A DNA stretch of 64,000 bases from NCBI GenBank assembly GCA_963844805.1, contig CAWJPU010000004.1, positions 43,533-107,532 on the forward strand, given 5' to 3'. The stretch comes from JACCZR01 sp963844805. GTDB lineage: Bacteria > Actinomycetota > Thermoleophilia > Solirubrobacterales > Thermoleophilaceae. This document shows positions 18,557-31,451 of the stretch, one piece after another (within the stretch, counting starts at the first letter, position 1; each line of letters opens with the position of its first letter). The position numbers and the translations under genes are program-made. The notes beneath the pieces were generated by a model. That model was given only the letters and a program-made list of their open reading frames with translations. It searched no databases and had not been told where the DNA came from.

Positions 18557-20712
18557 GCGGGCGACCCCTCGAAGTCCGTGTGGGGCAGCACCCGTGCCAG
18601 CGGCCGCGGCACCCACCAGTTCCACTTGCCCATCAGCTCCATCGTGGCGGGTACGAGCACCAGGCGCACCAGGGTCGCGTCGAGGGCGATGGCCACGGCG
18701 AGCCCGAGGCCGATCTCCTTGATCGACGGCACGCCGGTGCCGGCGAAGACCGCGAACACGGCGACCATGATCAGCGCCGCGCTGGAGATGGTGGCCGCGC
18801 TGGCCCGCAGGCCCTGCGCCACCGCGAGCTTGTTGTCGCCGGTGGCCTCGTAGCGCTCGCGGATCCGCGTGAGGAGGAAGACCTCGTAGTCCATGGAGAG
18901 GCCGAACACGATCGCCAGCAGGAACGGCGGCGTGATCGTGTTGATGTAGCCCAGGGACTCGAAGCCCAGGAAGCCGTCGATCCAGCCGTACTGGAAGATC
19001 GCCACGAGGATCCCGTAGGCGGCGCCCACCGAGAGGAGGTTCATCACCACGGCCTTCAGCGGCAGCAGCACCGAGCGCAGCAGCAGGAACAGGACCAGGT
19101 AGGAGAACAGCAGCACGAACAGGGCGATCTTCCACATCGAGCCCGAGACCAGGTCCTTGAAGTCCTCGACGCTGGCGGTCGCCCCGCCCACCTGGACGTC
19201 GGCTCCGGACGCGCGCAGGCGGTCGACCAGCGCGCGCGCCTGCGGGCTCTCGGGGTCGTGGCGGGGCGCGGCGGAGAACAGCACCTTGCGGCCGTCCTTG
19301 GACACGACGGGGCCGGTCACCCGGGCCACCTCGCCGTCGTCGCGCAGCCGCGCGCCGACCGCCCGCGCGTCGCCGCGCTCGGCCACCACCTGCGTCGGCC
19401 CGGCCGAGCCGGCGCCCAGGCTCTTGGCCGCCAGCTCGGCGCCCACGCGGGTCTCGTTGCCCTCGGGGAACTGGCGAAGGGCGCCGTCGCCGAACTCGAG
19501 CGACAGGGCGGGGATGGCGAGCACCAGCAGCACCGCCGCGCTGGCGATGGCGGCCACCGCCGGCCGCCGCGTGACCCGCTCGGTCCAGCGCGTCCAGAAG
19601 TCCGGCTTTACGTCGCGGGTGGACCCGGGGCGCCGGCGCCGCCAGCGCAGCGAGCGGAACACCAGGCCGGTGACGGTGGCGATACGCCCGCGCGCGTAGG
19701 CGCGCTTGCCCAGCAGGCGGATCAGCACGGGCAGCAGCGTGACCGCCGCGAGGATCGAGACGGCCACCACCACGATGGCGCCCATGGCCATCGAGCGGAT
19801 CGTCGTGGAGTCCACGAGGAAGAGGCCGGCCAGCGAGACCATCACCGTCACGCCGGAGAAGGCGACCGCCAGGCCGGAGGTGCGCAGCGCGATCGACCGC
19901 GCCTGCTCGGGCTCGCGGCCGGCGCGCACCTCCTCGCGGTAGCGGGCGAGGATGAACAGCGAGTAGTCCACCGCGACGCCGATGCCGATCATCGAGGCGA
20001 CGTTGGTCACGAACACCGACATGTCGGTGGCCTGGGAGAGGAAGAAGATGGCCGCGCCGGTGATGCCCACGCTGGCGAAGCCGAGCGCCAGCGGCAGGGC
20101 CGCGGCGGCCAGCGAGCCGAAGACGGCCAGCAGGATCAGCAGGACGATCGGGAAGCCGGTGGTCTCGGCGGCCTCGAGGTCCTCCTTGCTGAGCTCCTGC
20201 ATGCCGGCCCACAGCGCCTGCTGGCCGACGAGGTAGGTCTGCACGCCGTCCCGGACACCGGCCCCCGCGCCGACCTCCTCGCGCATGTCCACGGCGAGGT
20301 CGGAGAGGTCGTCCTGCGAGCCCTTGACGTCGAGCGGCACCACCACGATCGGGCTGCGGCCGGCCTGGCGCTTGGCCTGCGCGGCCACCGGGCCGGCCAG
20401 CTCGGCGTGGTCGAGGCGGTCCGCGGCGCGGCCGACGCGGTCTACGCCGGCGCGGACGTCGGCGGTGCTCGCGCCGGGCTTCTGGGCGAGCACGACGGCG
20501 AGCGAGTCGCGCTGCGCGCGGTCGAACTGGTCGAGCGAGCGGTCCACGGCCTCCGAGCCCGAGCCGGGCACGACGAAGCCGCCGCTGGTGAGGTGCTCGG
20601 TCTGGCGGGCGGCGAAGGGGGCCGAGGCGAGCAGGACGACGAGCCAGGCGGCGACGACCAGCCAGCGCCGGCGCTCGAGGACCCTGCCCAGCTTGTCCAT
20701 CGCTGCCTGCAT
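18553..20712 (-). CDS. MMPL family (RND superfamily) transporter
   Basis: Intact 719-aa inner-membrane protein with two repeated halves, each one helix, an extracytoplasmic loop and a five-helix bundle. The charged intramembrane signatures are GIGVAVDYSLFILA and VFGLSMDYEVFLL. Such proteins export lipids or drugs using the proton gradient. ATG 20712 has GGGAG 9 bp upstream. It follows a TetR gene on the same strand, so export is probably induced by the TetR ligand. Confidence 0.93.
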   Translation of the reverse strand: MQAAMDKLGRVLERRRWLVVAAWLVVLLASAPFAARQTEHLTSGGFVVPGSGSEAVDRSLDQFDRAQRDSLAVVLAQKPGASTADVRAGVDRVGRAADRLDHAELAGPVAAQAKRQAGRSPIVVVPLDVKGSQDDLSDLAVDMREEVGAGAGVRDGVQTYLVGQQALWAGMQELSKEDLEAAETTGFPIVLLILLAVFGSLAAAALPLALGFASVGITGAAIFFLSQATDMSVFVTNVASMIGIGVAVDYSLFILARYREEVRAGREPEQARSIALRTSGLAVAFSGVTVMVSLAGLFLVDSTTIRSMAMGAIVVVAVSILAAVTLLPVLIRLLGKRAYARGRIATVTGLVFRSLRWRRRRPGSTRDVKPDFWTRWTERVTRRPAVAAIASAAVLLVLAIPALSLEFGDGALRQFPEGNETRVGAELAAKSLGAGSAGPTQVVAERGDARAVGARLRDDGEVARVTGPVVSKDGRKVLFSAAPRHDPESPQARALVDRLRASGADVQVGGATASVEDFKDLVSGSMWKIALFVLLFSYLVLFLLLRSVLLPLKAVVMNLLSVGAAYGILVAIFQYGWIDGFLGFESLGYINTITPPFLLAIVFGLSMDYEVFLLTRIRERYEATGDNKLAVAQGLRASAATISSAALIMVAVFAVFAGTGVPSIKEIGLGLAVAIALDATLVRLVLVPATMELMGKWNWWVPRPLARVLPHTDFEGSPA

Positions 20713-20731
20713 TTCAGCTCACTCCCGATCT

Positions 20732-20749
20732 TGGCTGGCCGTACAGCCA
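20732..20749. promoter_or_regulatory. Candidate operator: inverted repeat ahead of the MMPL gene
   Basis: TGGCTG and CAGCCA are separated by 6 bp, 20-37 bp upstream of the transporter ATG. A second perfect palindrome, GTGACC-TT-GGTCAC, lies at 20782-20795 over the tetR stop codon. Either could be bound by the adjacent TetR protein. Confidence 0.4.
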
Positions 20750-20791
20750 GGAAATGAGATCGCTACCCGGCAAGGCCTTCTGTGACCTTGG

Positions 20792-21405
20792 TCACTCGGC
20801 CAGCAGCCGCCGCACGCTGCGCGCCCCGAGCTCGAGCGCGGGGGCCGACTCCCAGTCGGGGTCGGACAGCAGCTGCATGCCGATGCCGTCACCCAGCGCG
20901 AAGATCACCGAGGCGACCTCTTCTGCGCCGGCGTCGAGGGAGATCACGCCCTCGGCCTCCTTGACCGCAGCGACTCCGCCAGGTGCACGCGCCAGGTGCG
21001 GTACAGCTCGGCCAGCTCGAGCCGGATCTCCTCCGAGTGCCGCGAGGCGCTGAGCATCTCGTAGACCACGGTGGGCGAGCCCGGGTCGTCCTCCAGGAAC
21101 GCCTTCAGCTGCTCGACCAGCGCCTCCACGATCTCGTCCGGCGAGGAGGCGCTCGCCAGGCTGGCGTCCAGGGCGGCCACGCGCTCGTCGCAGTCGTGGC
21201 GCACCACCTCGACCAGCAGGCGCTCCTTGGAGCCGAAGTAGTAGTGCAGGAGCCCGCGCGAGACGCCCGCCTCGCGCGCGACGTGGTCGAACGTGGAGCC
21301 CGCGGCTCCGCGCTCGGCGACGCTCGCGCGCATCGCCTGCACGATGCTGCGGGCCTTCTCGCCGTCCAGGCGGCGTGGGGCTGCGACCGTGGCCTCCACC
21401 GCCAC
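20792..21405 (-). CDS. TetR family transcriptional regulator, frameshifted
   Basis: The N-terminal helix-turn-helix is typical: RGAAGSTFDHVAREAGVSRG then LLHYYFGSKERLL. The ligand-binding part continues (LVEQLKAFLEDDPGSPTVVYE) until a frame break near 20975, after which VISLDAGAEEVASVIFALGD and RSVRRLLAE complete about 204 aa. GTG 21405 is preferred because GAGGGG lies 7 bp upstream. It likely represses the downstream transporter. Confidence 0.85.
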
Positions 21406-21437
21406 GACCTTACCCCTCAACCGGCCCCATCAACGAC

Positions 21438-21463
21438 GAAGGGCGCCCCGCAGGGCGCCCTTC
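21438..21463 (-). terminator. Strong hairpin, probable terminator
   Basis: A perfect 11-bp stem (GAAGGGCGCCC and its complement) with a 4-nt loop stands between the gene ending at 21493 and tetR. There is only a weak T-rich stretch after it, as is usual in high-GC actinobacteria. Confidence 0.7.
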
Positions 21464-21492
21464 AAGAGCTGCTTGTTCGCTCGGCGAGCCGG

Positions 21493-21963
21493 TCAGGAGG
21501 TCCCGACGGGCGCGCTGGGCGGGTTGCTGGTCTGAGGGGTGGTGGTCGAGGTGTACTCGAACTCCTCCTCGGCCCCGAACAACGCGTCGAGCACCTTCTT
21601 GCGGAGGCCCTCGTTCAGAGCCACGGCGGCGATGCCACCGACGACGAGCACCAGCAGGAGGCCGCCGCGGCGCCGGGACTTGCGCTTGCGCTTGGCCCCG
21701 CGCAGGGCGTCGGCGGCGTCCTTCATGGCGCTCGCCGCCTCCCGCAGCTCCTTCTTGGTCTTCTTGTCGTCGAGCACCGCCTGCGGGCCCTTGCCGTTGC
21801 TGATCCGGCTGTAGGCCTTCTTCGAGGAGTCAAAGGCCGTACGCAGGTTCTCGCGCAGATCCTCGTCCTCGATCAGACGCTGGACGTACTCGTTGTCCTT
21901 CACCGCCTTACCTGCGGCGACGGCACCACCGCCTGCCTTCGCGGCCTTCTTCTTTGCTGCCAT
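21493..21963 (-). CDS. Uncharacterised single-pass membrane protein
   Basis: A 156-aa intact protein. The N-terminus is Lys/Ala rich (AAKKKAAKAGGGAVAAGKAV), followed by a helical soluble part with RLIEDEDLRENLRTAFDSSK and a Lys-rich stretch KRKRKSRRRGG. Then comes one transmembrane helix (about 101-117, LLLVLVVGGIAAVALNE) and a Thr/Ser/Pro tail. The basic flank before the helix suggests the N-terminal part is cytoplasmic. No family is recognised. It ends just before the hairpin at 21438. Confidence 0.7.
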   Translation of the reverse strand: MAAKKKAAKAGGGAVAAGKAVKDNEYVQRLIEDEDLRENLRTAFDSSKKAYSRISNGKGPQAVLDDKKTKKELREAASAMKDAADALRGAKRKRKSRRRGGLLLVLVVGGIAAVALNEGLRKKVLDALFGAEEEFEYTSTTTPQTSNPPSAPVGTS

Positions 21964-22008
21964 TGCTCTCCTCGGAGTTGCTTGCCCGGCAGGCGCACCA
22001 TACCCTGC

Positions 22009-24407
<2,399 letters not shown>

Positions 24408-24411
<4 letters not shown>

Positions 24412-24854
24412 GAGGAGCCGCCCTCCTCGATCGGCACCCGGCGCGCCGGCTGCTCGCGCCGCGCCAGGGGGACCTCGACGCGCAGCATGCCGTCGTCGTA
24501 GGAGGCGCGGGCCTCGTCGGCCACCACATCGGCGCCCAACTCCACCACGCGCCGGAACACGCCCTGCTCGATCTCCAGCTGCTGGTAGAGCCGCGCGCCC
24601 TGCTCGACCGTGCGCCGCTCGCCGGCGATCACGAGCTGGCGGCCGCGGATCTCCAGGCCCAGTCGCTCGGGGTCCACCCCGGCCAGGTCGGCGCGCACCA
24701 CCGCCCGGGGCGGATCGTCCAGGTAGAGCACGTCGACGGCGGGGACGAAGCCGCGCCCGCGTAGCCCCGAGCGCTCGAACACGTCGCCGAAGAGCTCGTC
24801 GATGTCGCGCCGCATTCGCTCGAACCCGGCGAAGAGGTCGCGCTCGGAGCTCAC
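24408..24854 (-). CDS. Hsp20 / alpha-crystallin family small heat-shock protein
   Basis: A 148-aa intact holdase. The alpha-crystallin domain spans about residues 40-135 (VDVLYLDDPPRAVVRADLAG, RQLVIAGERR, YDDGMLRVEVPLARRE), followed by RRVPIEEG instead of a clear IxI tail. The GTG start at 24854 overlaps the stop of the MBL hydrolase gene and its own stop overlaps lon, so three proteins are translationally coupled. Confidence 0.92.
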
Positions 24855-25648
24855 GGGATCTCGACCACGACGCCTTCGGTCGCCATGTCGACCCGTCCCG
24901 AGAAGGTGCGCCGGGCCTCGTCGCGGGCCCAGGTGGCGTCGAGCTCGTCGGAGATGTGCGTCAGCAGAATCCGATCCACCTTGGCTCCCTCGGCGTGCTC
25001 CCCCGCCTCGCTCGGAGTCAGGTGGCCGCGCACGCCGGTGCGCTCGGGCCTGGGCAGGGTGGCCTCGATCACCAGCAGGTCGGCGCCCTTCGCGAAGTCC
25101 GTCAGCGACTCCGTCGGGCTGGTGTCGGCGCCGTACACCAGCCGGCCCTTGCCCTTCTTCGACCTCAGGCACATCGCGTAGGTCTCCGTGAAGTGCGGGA
25201 CCGCGCAGAAGGTGACGACGACGTCGCCGATCTCCAGCTCCGAGCTCGCCTCGTACTCGTGCATGTGGAAGGCGTTCTCGATGAGATCCTCGTTTCCCCA
25301 GGCGCCGACCACGCGCCGGAAGACACCGGTGGCACCGGGCGGCACGTGCAGCTCGGGCTTGGCCGGGTCGTCGGTGCCGGGCCAGGGCGGCACCGGCACG
25401 GGCTGCTGTCGAGGCGCATAGGTGAGCGCGTACGAATAAGGGACCAGGTCGAGAATGTGGTCGGCGTGCAGATGGGAGATCACTACCGCGTCCACGTCGA
25501 CGTAATCGACGTGTTCGCGCAGCTTGGCGAAGACGCCGTTGCCGCAGTCGACCAGGACGCGCGTGTCCGCCTCCTCGACCAGATAGCCCGAGCAGGCGCC
25601 CCCGGCGTCCTGCCAGGAGGGTGACTTGCCGAGGACCGTGAGCCGCAT
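24851..25648 (-). CDS. MBL-fold metallohydrolase (RNase Z-like)
   Basis: Intact 265 aa. The metal motif HxHxDH is present as ISHLHADHILD, with further ligands in VPHFTETY, VYGADTSP (Asp), and ILLTHISDE (His). The overall order resembles beta-lactamase-fold phosphodiesterases of the RNase Z/ElaC type, but it is short and lacks a recognisable exosite arm. It is first in the operon with hsp20 and lon. Confidence 0.85.
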   Translation of the reverse strand: MRLTVLGKSPSWQDAGGACSGYLVEEADTRVLVDCGNGVFAKLREHVDYVDVDAVVISHLHADHILDLVPYSYALTYAPRQQPVPVPPWPGTDDPAKPELHVPPGATGVFRRVVGAWGNEDLIENAFHMHEYEASSELEIGDVVVTFCAVPHFTETYAMCLRSKKGKGRLVYGADTSPTESLTDFAKGADLLVIEATLPRPERTGVRGHLTPSEAGEHAEGAKVDRILLTHISDELDATWARDEARRTFSGRVDMATEGVVVEIP

Positions 25649-25676
25649 GGGGACAGTATCCCCCGGCGAATGGCTC

Positions 25677-25883
25677 CTAGGCGCCTGGAGCCGGCGGAAA
25701 GGCGTAGGCGGCGTGCGTGCGCTCGGCCCGGAAGACGAACGACAGCTGACGCTCGGGGGCCAGGCCCCGCTCGGCCGGCCGGAAAGTCGGGCACGGCTTG
25801 TTGACCTGCAGCGCGCACAGCATCTGCTGGTGGAAGAAGCAGTCCTGGCAGCGAGCGACCTTCTGGCTCTTGGGCTTGGGCAC
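25677..25883 (-). CDS. Small four-cysteine protein
   Basis: About 68 aa from GTG 25883 (or 80 aa from 25919). The cysteines fall as C-x2-C-x9-C-x7-C in ARCQDCFFHQQMLCAL and NKPCPTFRP, consistent with a small zinc knob. The C-terminal part SFVFRAERTHAAYAFPPAP has no known motif. It is 28 bp upstream of the MBL gene on the same strand. Function unknown. Confidence 0.6.
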   Translation of the reverse strand: MPKPKSQKVARCQDCFFHQQMLCALQVNKPCPTFRPAERGLAPERQLSFVFRAERTHAAYAFPPAPGA

Positions 25884-26022
25884 GGGTCGACCATGCAGCA
25901 AGTTCGCCCCCCTCGCCACCGCGCGAACCCGGAAAACGGCGCTTTTCTGTTTTCGTGCAATATGCAGGGTGTTCGCACATTGCCCCGGTCTTTGCGGGGT
26001 TTAGGTGCGTATCTCTTCTCGC

Positions 26023-26938
26023 ATGGAACTGGTCGCCGGAGCCACCGGCTATGTCGGAGAGCGCCTGCTGGAGCGTCTCTCCTCCGACGGGCGCCCCGTG
26101 AGGGGGCTCGCCCGCGACGCCGCGCGCGTGACCCCGCTGGACGGGGTCGAGCCGGTGGAGGCCGACCTGCTGCGCGGCGAGGGCCTCGACGGGGCGCTCG
26201 AAGGAGTGGACACCGCCTATTACCTGATCCACTCCATGGAGACCGCCCCCGACAACGACTTCGCCGAGCGCGACCGCCGCATGGCGCGCCTCTTCGGGGA
26301 AGCCGCGCGCGGACGCCGGAGTCGAGCGCATCGTCTACCTGGGTGGCATCGCGCCGGCCGGCGCCCAGTCGCGCCATCTGCGCTCGCGACTGGAGGTCGA
26401 GCAGATCCTGCTGGACGCCGTGCCGGACTCGACCTCGCTGCGCGCCTCGATCGTGATCGGCGCCGGCTCCTCCTCCTTCCGGGTGCTGGTGCGACTGGTG
26501 GAGCGTCTGCGGGTCCTGCCCATGCCGGCCTGGAACCGCAACCGCACCCAGCCCATCGACGAGCGCGACGTGCTCGAGTACCTCGCCCGTACGCCCGCGG
26601 TCCCCGGCGCCGCGGGCCGCGCGCTCGACATCGTCGGCCCCGACGTGCTGGCCTACGGCGAGATGCTGGAGCGGATCGCCGAGATGATGGGCGTCGGCCG
26701 CGCCTCGCTGGGCCTGAAGCGGTCGCTCACGCCCCCGGCGAGCGCCGTGGTCGCCGCGGTGACCGGCCAGCCGCTGGAGCTGGTGCGACCGCTGATGGAG
26801 AGCCTGGAGTCGGAGATCCTCCCCCGCGACCCCGACGAGGCCGCAGAGCTGTACGGGCTGCGCCCGCGCAGCTTCGACCGAGCGGTCGAGCACGCGCTGG
26901 GCGAGTGGGAGGCGGTCGAGCCGCTGGGGGCGCGGTGA
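26023..26938 (+). CDS. NAD(P)-binding atypical SDR / NmrA-like protein, frameshifted
   Basis: The Rossmann motif is at the N-terminus: LVAGATGYVGERLLERL, then VEPVEADLLRG and YYLIHSME. After an extra base near 26312 come ERIVYLGGIAPAG, SLRASIVIGAG and a C-terminal domain ending EWEAVEPLGAR. The length is about 304 aa. The SRPBCC gene starts inside its stop codon (GTGA). Enzymes of this type often act on quinones, lipids or aromatic intermediates, but nothing shows the substrate here. Confidence 0.8.
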
Positions 26939-27366
26939 AGGTCGAGCGCTCCATGCAGCTCGGGGCGGATCCCCAGACGGTCCGGGACTTCGTGATGGAC
27001 CCCGAGCGCCTCGGTGACTGGGTGTCCATTCACCAATATCTCGAGGACTCACCGAACGGCCAGCTCCGCAAGGGGTCGGAGCTCACCCAGTGCCTGAAAC
27101 TCGCCGGCCAGAGGTTCAGGGTCACCTGGAAAGTGACTGAGAACACACCAGAAAAGGTGGTGTGGGAAGGAAAGGGTCCAGTGCGGTCCAAGGCCAAGGT
27201 GGTGTACGAGTTCGAGGCCAAGGACGGCGGCACGTGCTTCAACTACATGAACGAGTACAACCTGCCCGGAGGCCCATTGGGACGCATGGCTGGGCCCGCC
27301 GTCCGGCGCGTAACAGGTAGAGAGTTGGACAAGTCGTTGAAGAACCTGAAGAACCACTTGGATTAA
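26935..27366 (+). CDS. SRPBCC (START/Bet v1-like) family protein
   Basis: Intact 143 aa. The pattern QTVRDFVMDPERLGDWVSI, KLAGQRFRVTWKVTEN and GGTCFNYMNEYNLPGG is that of polyketide-cyclase-like lipid or ligand-binding cups. It is translationally coupled to the upstream SDR, so they probably work on the same hydrophobic ligand. Base composition falls noticeably over this gene (many A-rich codons) compared with neighbours. Confidence 0.8.
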   Translation: MKVERSMQLGADPQTVRDFVMDPERLGDWVSIHQYLEDSPNGQLRKGSELTQCLKLAGQRFRVTWKVTENTPEKVVWEGKGPVRSKAKVVYEFEAKDGGTCFNYMNEYNLPGGPLGRMAGPAVRRVTGRELDKSLKNLKNHLD

Positions 27367-27382
27367 CTGTTACTGTTACTAC

Positions 27383-27760
27383 ATGGCAGACCTTCTGAAG
27401 GACCAGCTACAGGCAATGGACGCCAGGCTGAAGGAGCTCAAGCCGCTGCACGAGGAGTACCTCAAGCTTGAGCGGGCCAAGGCGGCTCTCGAGGGGCTGG
27501 ACGGCCCGGCCAAGCGCGGCCCCGGCCGGCCGCGTGGGGCGGCCACGTCGAGCAACGGGCGCAAGCGCCGCCGGCGCCGTAAGGGCGGCACGCGCGCCCA
27601 GCAGGCGCTCGAGGTGGTGCGCAAGCAGCCCGGCGTCTCGGTGCGCGAGCTCTCGGAGAAGCTCGGGGTCAAGCACCCGAACTACATGTATCGGGTGATG
27701 AACGAGCTCGAGGGCGACGGCACGGTCAAGAAGGAAGGCCGCGGCTACGTAGCCGCCTGA
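27383..27760 (+). CDS. Coiled-coil / AT-hook / winged-helix DNA-binding protein
   Basis: A 125-aa intact protein with three visible parts: an N-terminal amphipathic helix (residues 1-40, DQLQAMDARLKELKPLHEEY), a basic AT-hook-like linker (KRGPGRPRG followed by RKRRRRRKGG), and a C-terminal winged helix (QALEVVRKQPGVSVRELSEK then YMYRVMNELEGDG). This looks like a small nucleoid-associated or regulatory protein. It starts 17 bp after the SRPBCC stop. Confidence 0.75.
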   Translation: MADLLKDQLQAMDARLKELKPLHEEYLKLERAKAALEGLDGPAKRGPGRPRGAATSSNGRKRRRRRKGGTRAQQALEVVRKQPGVSVRELSEKLGVKHPNYMYRVMNELEGDGTVKKEGRGYVAA

Positions 27761-27775
27761 GCCGGAACCGGCCCG

Positions 27776-28057
27776 CTACGGGTCGGGCCTGACGAGCACG
27801 GTATCCGCGACGGGGATGACCTCGTCGACCGGCAGGTCCGCTCGCGACGCGTGGTCCCGAATGGCCTCAGGGCTGGTCGCCTGGTAGATGCAGACCGTTC
27901 CCACCGTCCCGCCCCCCTCTTCCAGCACGTAGCTGCGAATCCAGCGGATGTCGTCGGACATCTCCTCGTCGCCCACCTGGCGTGAGCGTTCAGCGGCCTG
28001 GCCGAGGTCGTCGGCCGACCGCCAGCCGGCCCGTCGCAGAATGACGTAGGTGTCCAT
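27776..28057 (-). CDS. DUF4242-like small protein
   Basis: Intact 93 aa: MDTYVILRRAGWRSADDL, IRWIRSYVLEEGGG, VCIYQATSPEAIRDHASRA and DEVIPVADTVL. This ferredoxin-like layout, with conserved CIYQA-SPEAI-HA, matches DUF4242 proteins (sometimes called nickel-binding). GGAGG stands 5 bp before the ATG. It is convergent with the AT-hook gene and divergent from the sugar dehydrogenase. Confidence 0.8.
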   Translation of the reverse strand: MDTYVILRRAGWRSADDLGQAAERSRQVGDEEMSDDIRWIRSYVLEEGGGTVGTVCIYQATSPEAIRDHASRADLPVDEVIPVADTVLVRPDP

Positions 28058-28153
28058 GGGGCCTCCTCTCGCTTGGATCGATCCTCTTCGACCCAGGCGC
28101 GCCAGGTCAAGTCCCCGGCGGGACTTCGCGCGACCGCGCGTGTTCGGGGAGAG

Positions 28154-29200
28154 GTGATCAAGAAGGCGCTTCCCCTCGCGCTCGCCGGCGGGCTGGCCAT
28201 CGCTGGTGGCGCGCAGGCCGCCCCCGTCCGCACCGACGGGCCGAACCCGTCCACCCGGACGATCGCCCGCGGGCTCGACCATCCGTGGGAGATGGCGTTC
28301 CTGCCCGACGGAAGCGCGCTGGTCAGCGAGCGGCCCGGCCGCCTGCGCTTCGTCACCAAGGACCTCGAGCTGAGTGGGCGCGTTGTGGCCCGGTTCGGCG
28401 TGTCCGGCGGTGAGGGCGGGCTCCTGGGCGTGGCGGTGGACCCGCGGTTCTCGCGCAATCGCTACGTGTACGTGTTCCGCACCACCGACCACCGCGGTGC
28501 TGCCCTGGTCCGCTACCGCCTGGTGCGCCGGCGGCTGCGCAGCAGGCGCGTGCTGTTCGGCGGCATCAGCGTCAACCGCGTCCACAACGGTGGCCGGCTG
28601 AAGTTCGGCCCGGGCCGCCGCCTGTACCTCACGACGGGCGACAGCGCGAACCCCAGCACGGCCCAGAGCAGCCGCTCGCGCAACGGGAAGTTCCTGGCGC
28701 TGGGTCGCAGCCAGGTGCTCGGCCGCGGGGGACGACCGGCGATCGTCTCCAAGGGCCACCGCAACCCGCAGGGCTTCGCCTTCAGCCGCCGCGGCACCCT
28801 GTTCGCCACCGAGCACGGCTCCACCGGCTGCGACGAGGTCAACGTCATCCGGCGTGGGCGCAACTACGGCTGGCCGACGATCCGCTGCTCGGCGAGCGCC
28901 CCCGGGCTGGTCCGGCCACTGACCTTCTACCCCACGTCGATCGCCCCGTCCGGAGCCACCTTCGTGACCCAGGGCGGCTCGGCCTGGAGCGGCGACTTCC
29001 TGTTCGGCGCCCTGCGCGGCCAGCCACATCCGCCGCCTGACCATCAGCGACGACAGCGTGGTCCGCAGACGAGGCGCTGTTCAGCGGCGACTTCGGCCGG
29101 GTCCGCAACGTGGTGGAGGGCCCCGACGGAGCGCTCTACGCGCTGACCGACAACGGCGGCGGCCGACCGGATCATCCGGATCGTGCCGCCACGCGGCTGA
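28154..29200 (+). CDS. Secreted PQQ-dependent sugar dehydrogenase-like protein, frameshifted
   Basis: Six-bladed propeller of the glucose/sorbosone dehydrogenase family. It begins with a signal peptide (VIKKALPLALAGGLAIAGG, cleavage about AQA). Family motifs: ARGLDHPWEMAFLPDGSALV, GEGGLLGVAVDPRF, VNRVHNGGRLKFGP, YLTTGDSANP, KGHRNPQGFAF and TEHGSTGCDEVNVI. Near 29030, 29065 and 29160 an extra C shifts the frame; repair yields GPDGALYALTDNGG and the end RIIRIVPPRG at 29200. GTG 28154 follows GGGGAGAG. Confidence 0.85.
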
Positions 29201-29272
29201 GCCGCCGCGGCGACGACGCCTGCGGCGCCGGTTGCGCGCGGGCGGGGAGCGGCGCAGCCGCTTCCAGGAATC

Positions 29273-29293
29273 CTCAGCAGGGCTGAGCGTTTC
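29273..29293 (+). terminator. Candidate terminator after the sugar dehydrogenase
   Basis: CTCAGC and GCTGAG with a 3-nt loop are followed by CGTTTC, 73 bp past the stop. It is nearly the same motif as at 11465. Confidence 0.4.
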
Positions 29294-29346
29294 GCGGGCA
29301 GGGTGAGCGGCGACGGCGGGACCCACACTCCGGGCTCGCCGCGGCG

Positions 29347-30326
<980 letters not shown>

Positions 30327-30330
<4 letters not shown>

Positions 30331-31410
30331 TTGTTCATCTCCTCGATGACCGCGTCGGCGTACTCGGAGGTGCCGACGGCGGACGGGTCGTCGCGGGTGG
30401 GCTTGAGGTCGTAGGTGACGTTGTCGCCCGCCTTGATCACGGCGGCGATGGCCGACTCGAGCCGGTCGGCGGCGTCGTCCTCGTCCAGGTGGCGGAGCAT
30501 GAGCATCCCGGACAGCATCAGCGCCGTCGGGTTGATCACGTTCTTGCCCTTGTACTTGGGCGCTGAGCCGTGGGTGGCCTCGAAGGTGGCTGCCTCGGAG
30601 CCGATGTTTGCCCCCGGCGCCAGGCCGAGACCGCCGCTGAGGCCCGGCGCCCAGGTCGGAGACGATGTCGCCGTAGAGGTTGGGCAGCACGATCACGTCG
30701 TACTCCTCGGGCCGCGACACCAGCTGGTTGCAGAGGTTGTCGATGATGCGGTCCTCGAACTCGATGTCCGGGTGCTTCTCGGCGACCCTGCGGGCGGTGT
30801 CCAGGAACAGCCCGTCGGAGTGCTTCATGATGTTGGCCTTGTGGGCCGCGGTGACCTTCTTGCGGCCGTTCTGCTCCGCGTAGTCGAAGGCGGACTCCAC
30901 GATCCGCTCCGAGCCGAACACCGAGATCGGCTTGATGGAGATGCCCGAGTCCTCGCGCACCGGTGAGTCGAGCTCGTCCTTCAGGAACTTCTGCAGCTTC
31001 TCGTTCTCGTCGCTGCCGTTCTCGAACTCGATGCCCGCGTACAGGTCCTCGGTGTTCTCGCGCACGATGACGATGTCCGTTTCCGGAAAGCGCGTCCTCA
31101 CACCCTCGTAGGCCTTGCAGGGCCGGATGCAGCTGTAGAGGTCGAACTCCTTGCGCAGCGCGACGTTGATCGAGCGAAAGCCCGAGCCCACCGGAGTGGT
31201 GGTCGGGCCCTTCAGCGCCAGGCCGTTCTTGCGCACCGACTCGATCGTGGCGTCGGGGAGCGGGTTGCCCTCGCTCTCGTAGACGTCCTCGCCGGCTTCC
31301 TGCTGGTCCCACTCGAACTCGACTCCGGTGGCCTCCAGCACGCGCTTCGTTGCTTCTGCGATCTCGGGCCCCGTGCCGTCGCCGGGTATGAGCGTGACCT
31401 TGTGTGCCAT
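30327..31410 (-). CDS. icd: Isocitrate dehydrogenase (NAD-type isocitrate/isopropylmalate family), frameshifted
   Basis: Shows KVTLIPGDGTGPEIAEATKR, LKGPTTTPVGSGFRSINVALR, VRENTEDLYAGIEF, KANIMKHSDGLFLD, and the metal-binding NLYGDIVSDLGAG. An extra G near 30645 breaks the frame immediately after this; repair gives LSGGLGLAPGANIG, ATHGSAPKYKGKNVINPTAL and the end EEMNK. About 360 aa. The phosphate-binding Ser/Asn segment (GSGFRS) fits isocitrate rather than isopropylmalate. Start ATG 31410; a TAAATA sequence 14 bp upstream could be its -10 box. Confidence 0.92.
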
Positions 31411-31451
31411 AAGGGCGGGAGTATTTACCAGGGCCGGGTACAAACCGCCCT

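Noticed and set aside
18580..20757. A 725-aa plus-strand open frame
   Set aside because: Exact antisense of the MMPL gene; His/Gly/Arg-rich nonsense without motifs.
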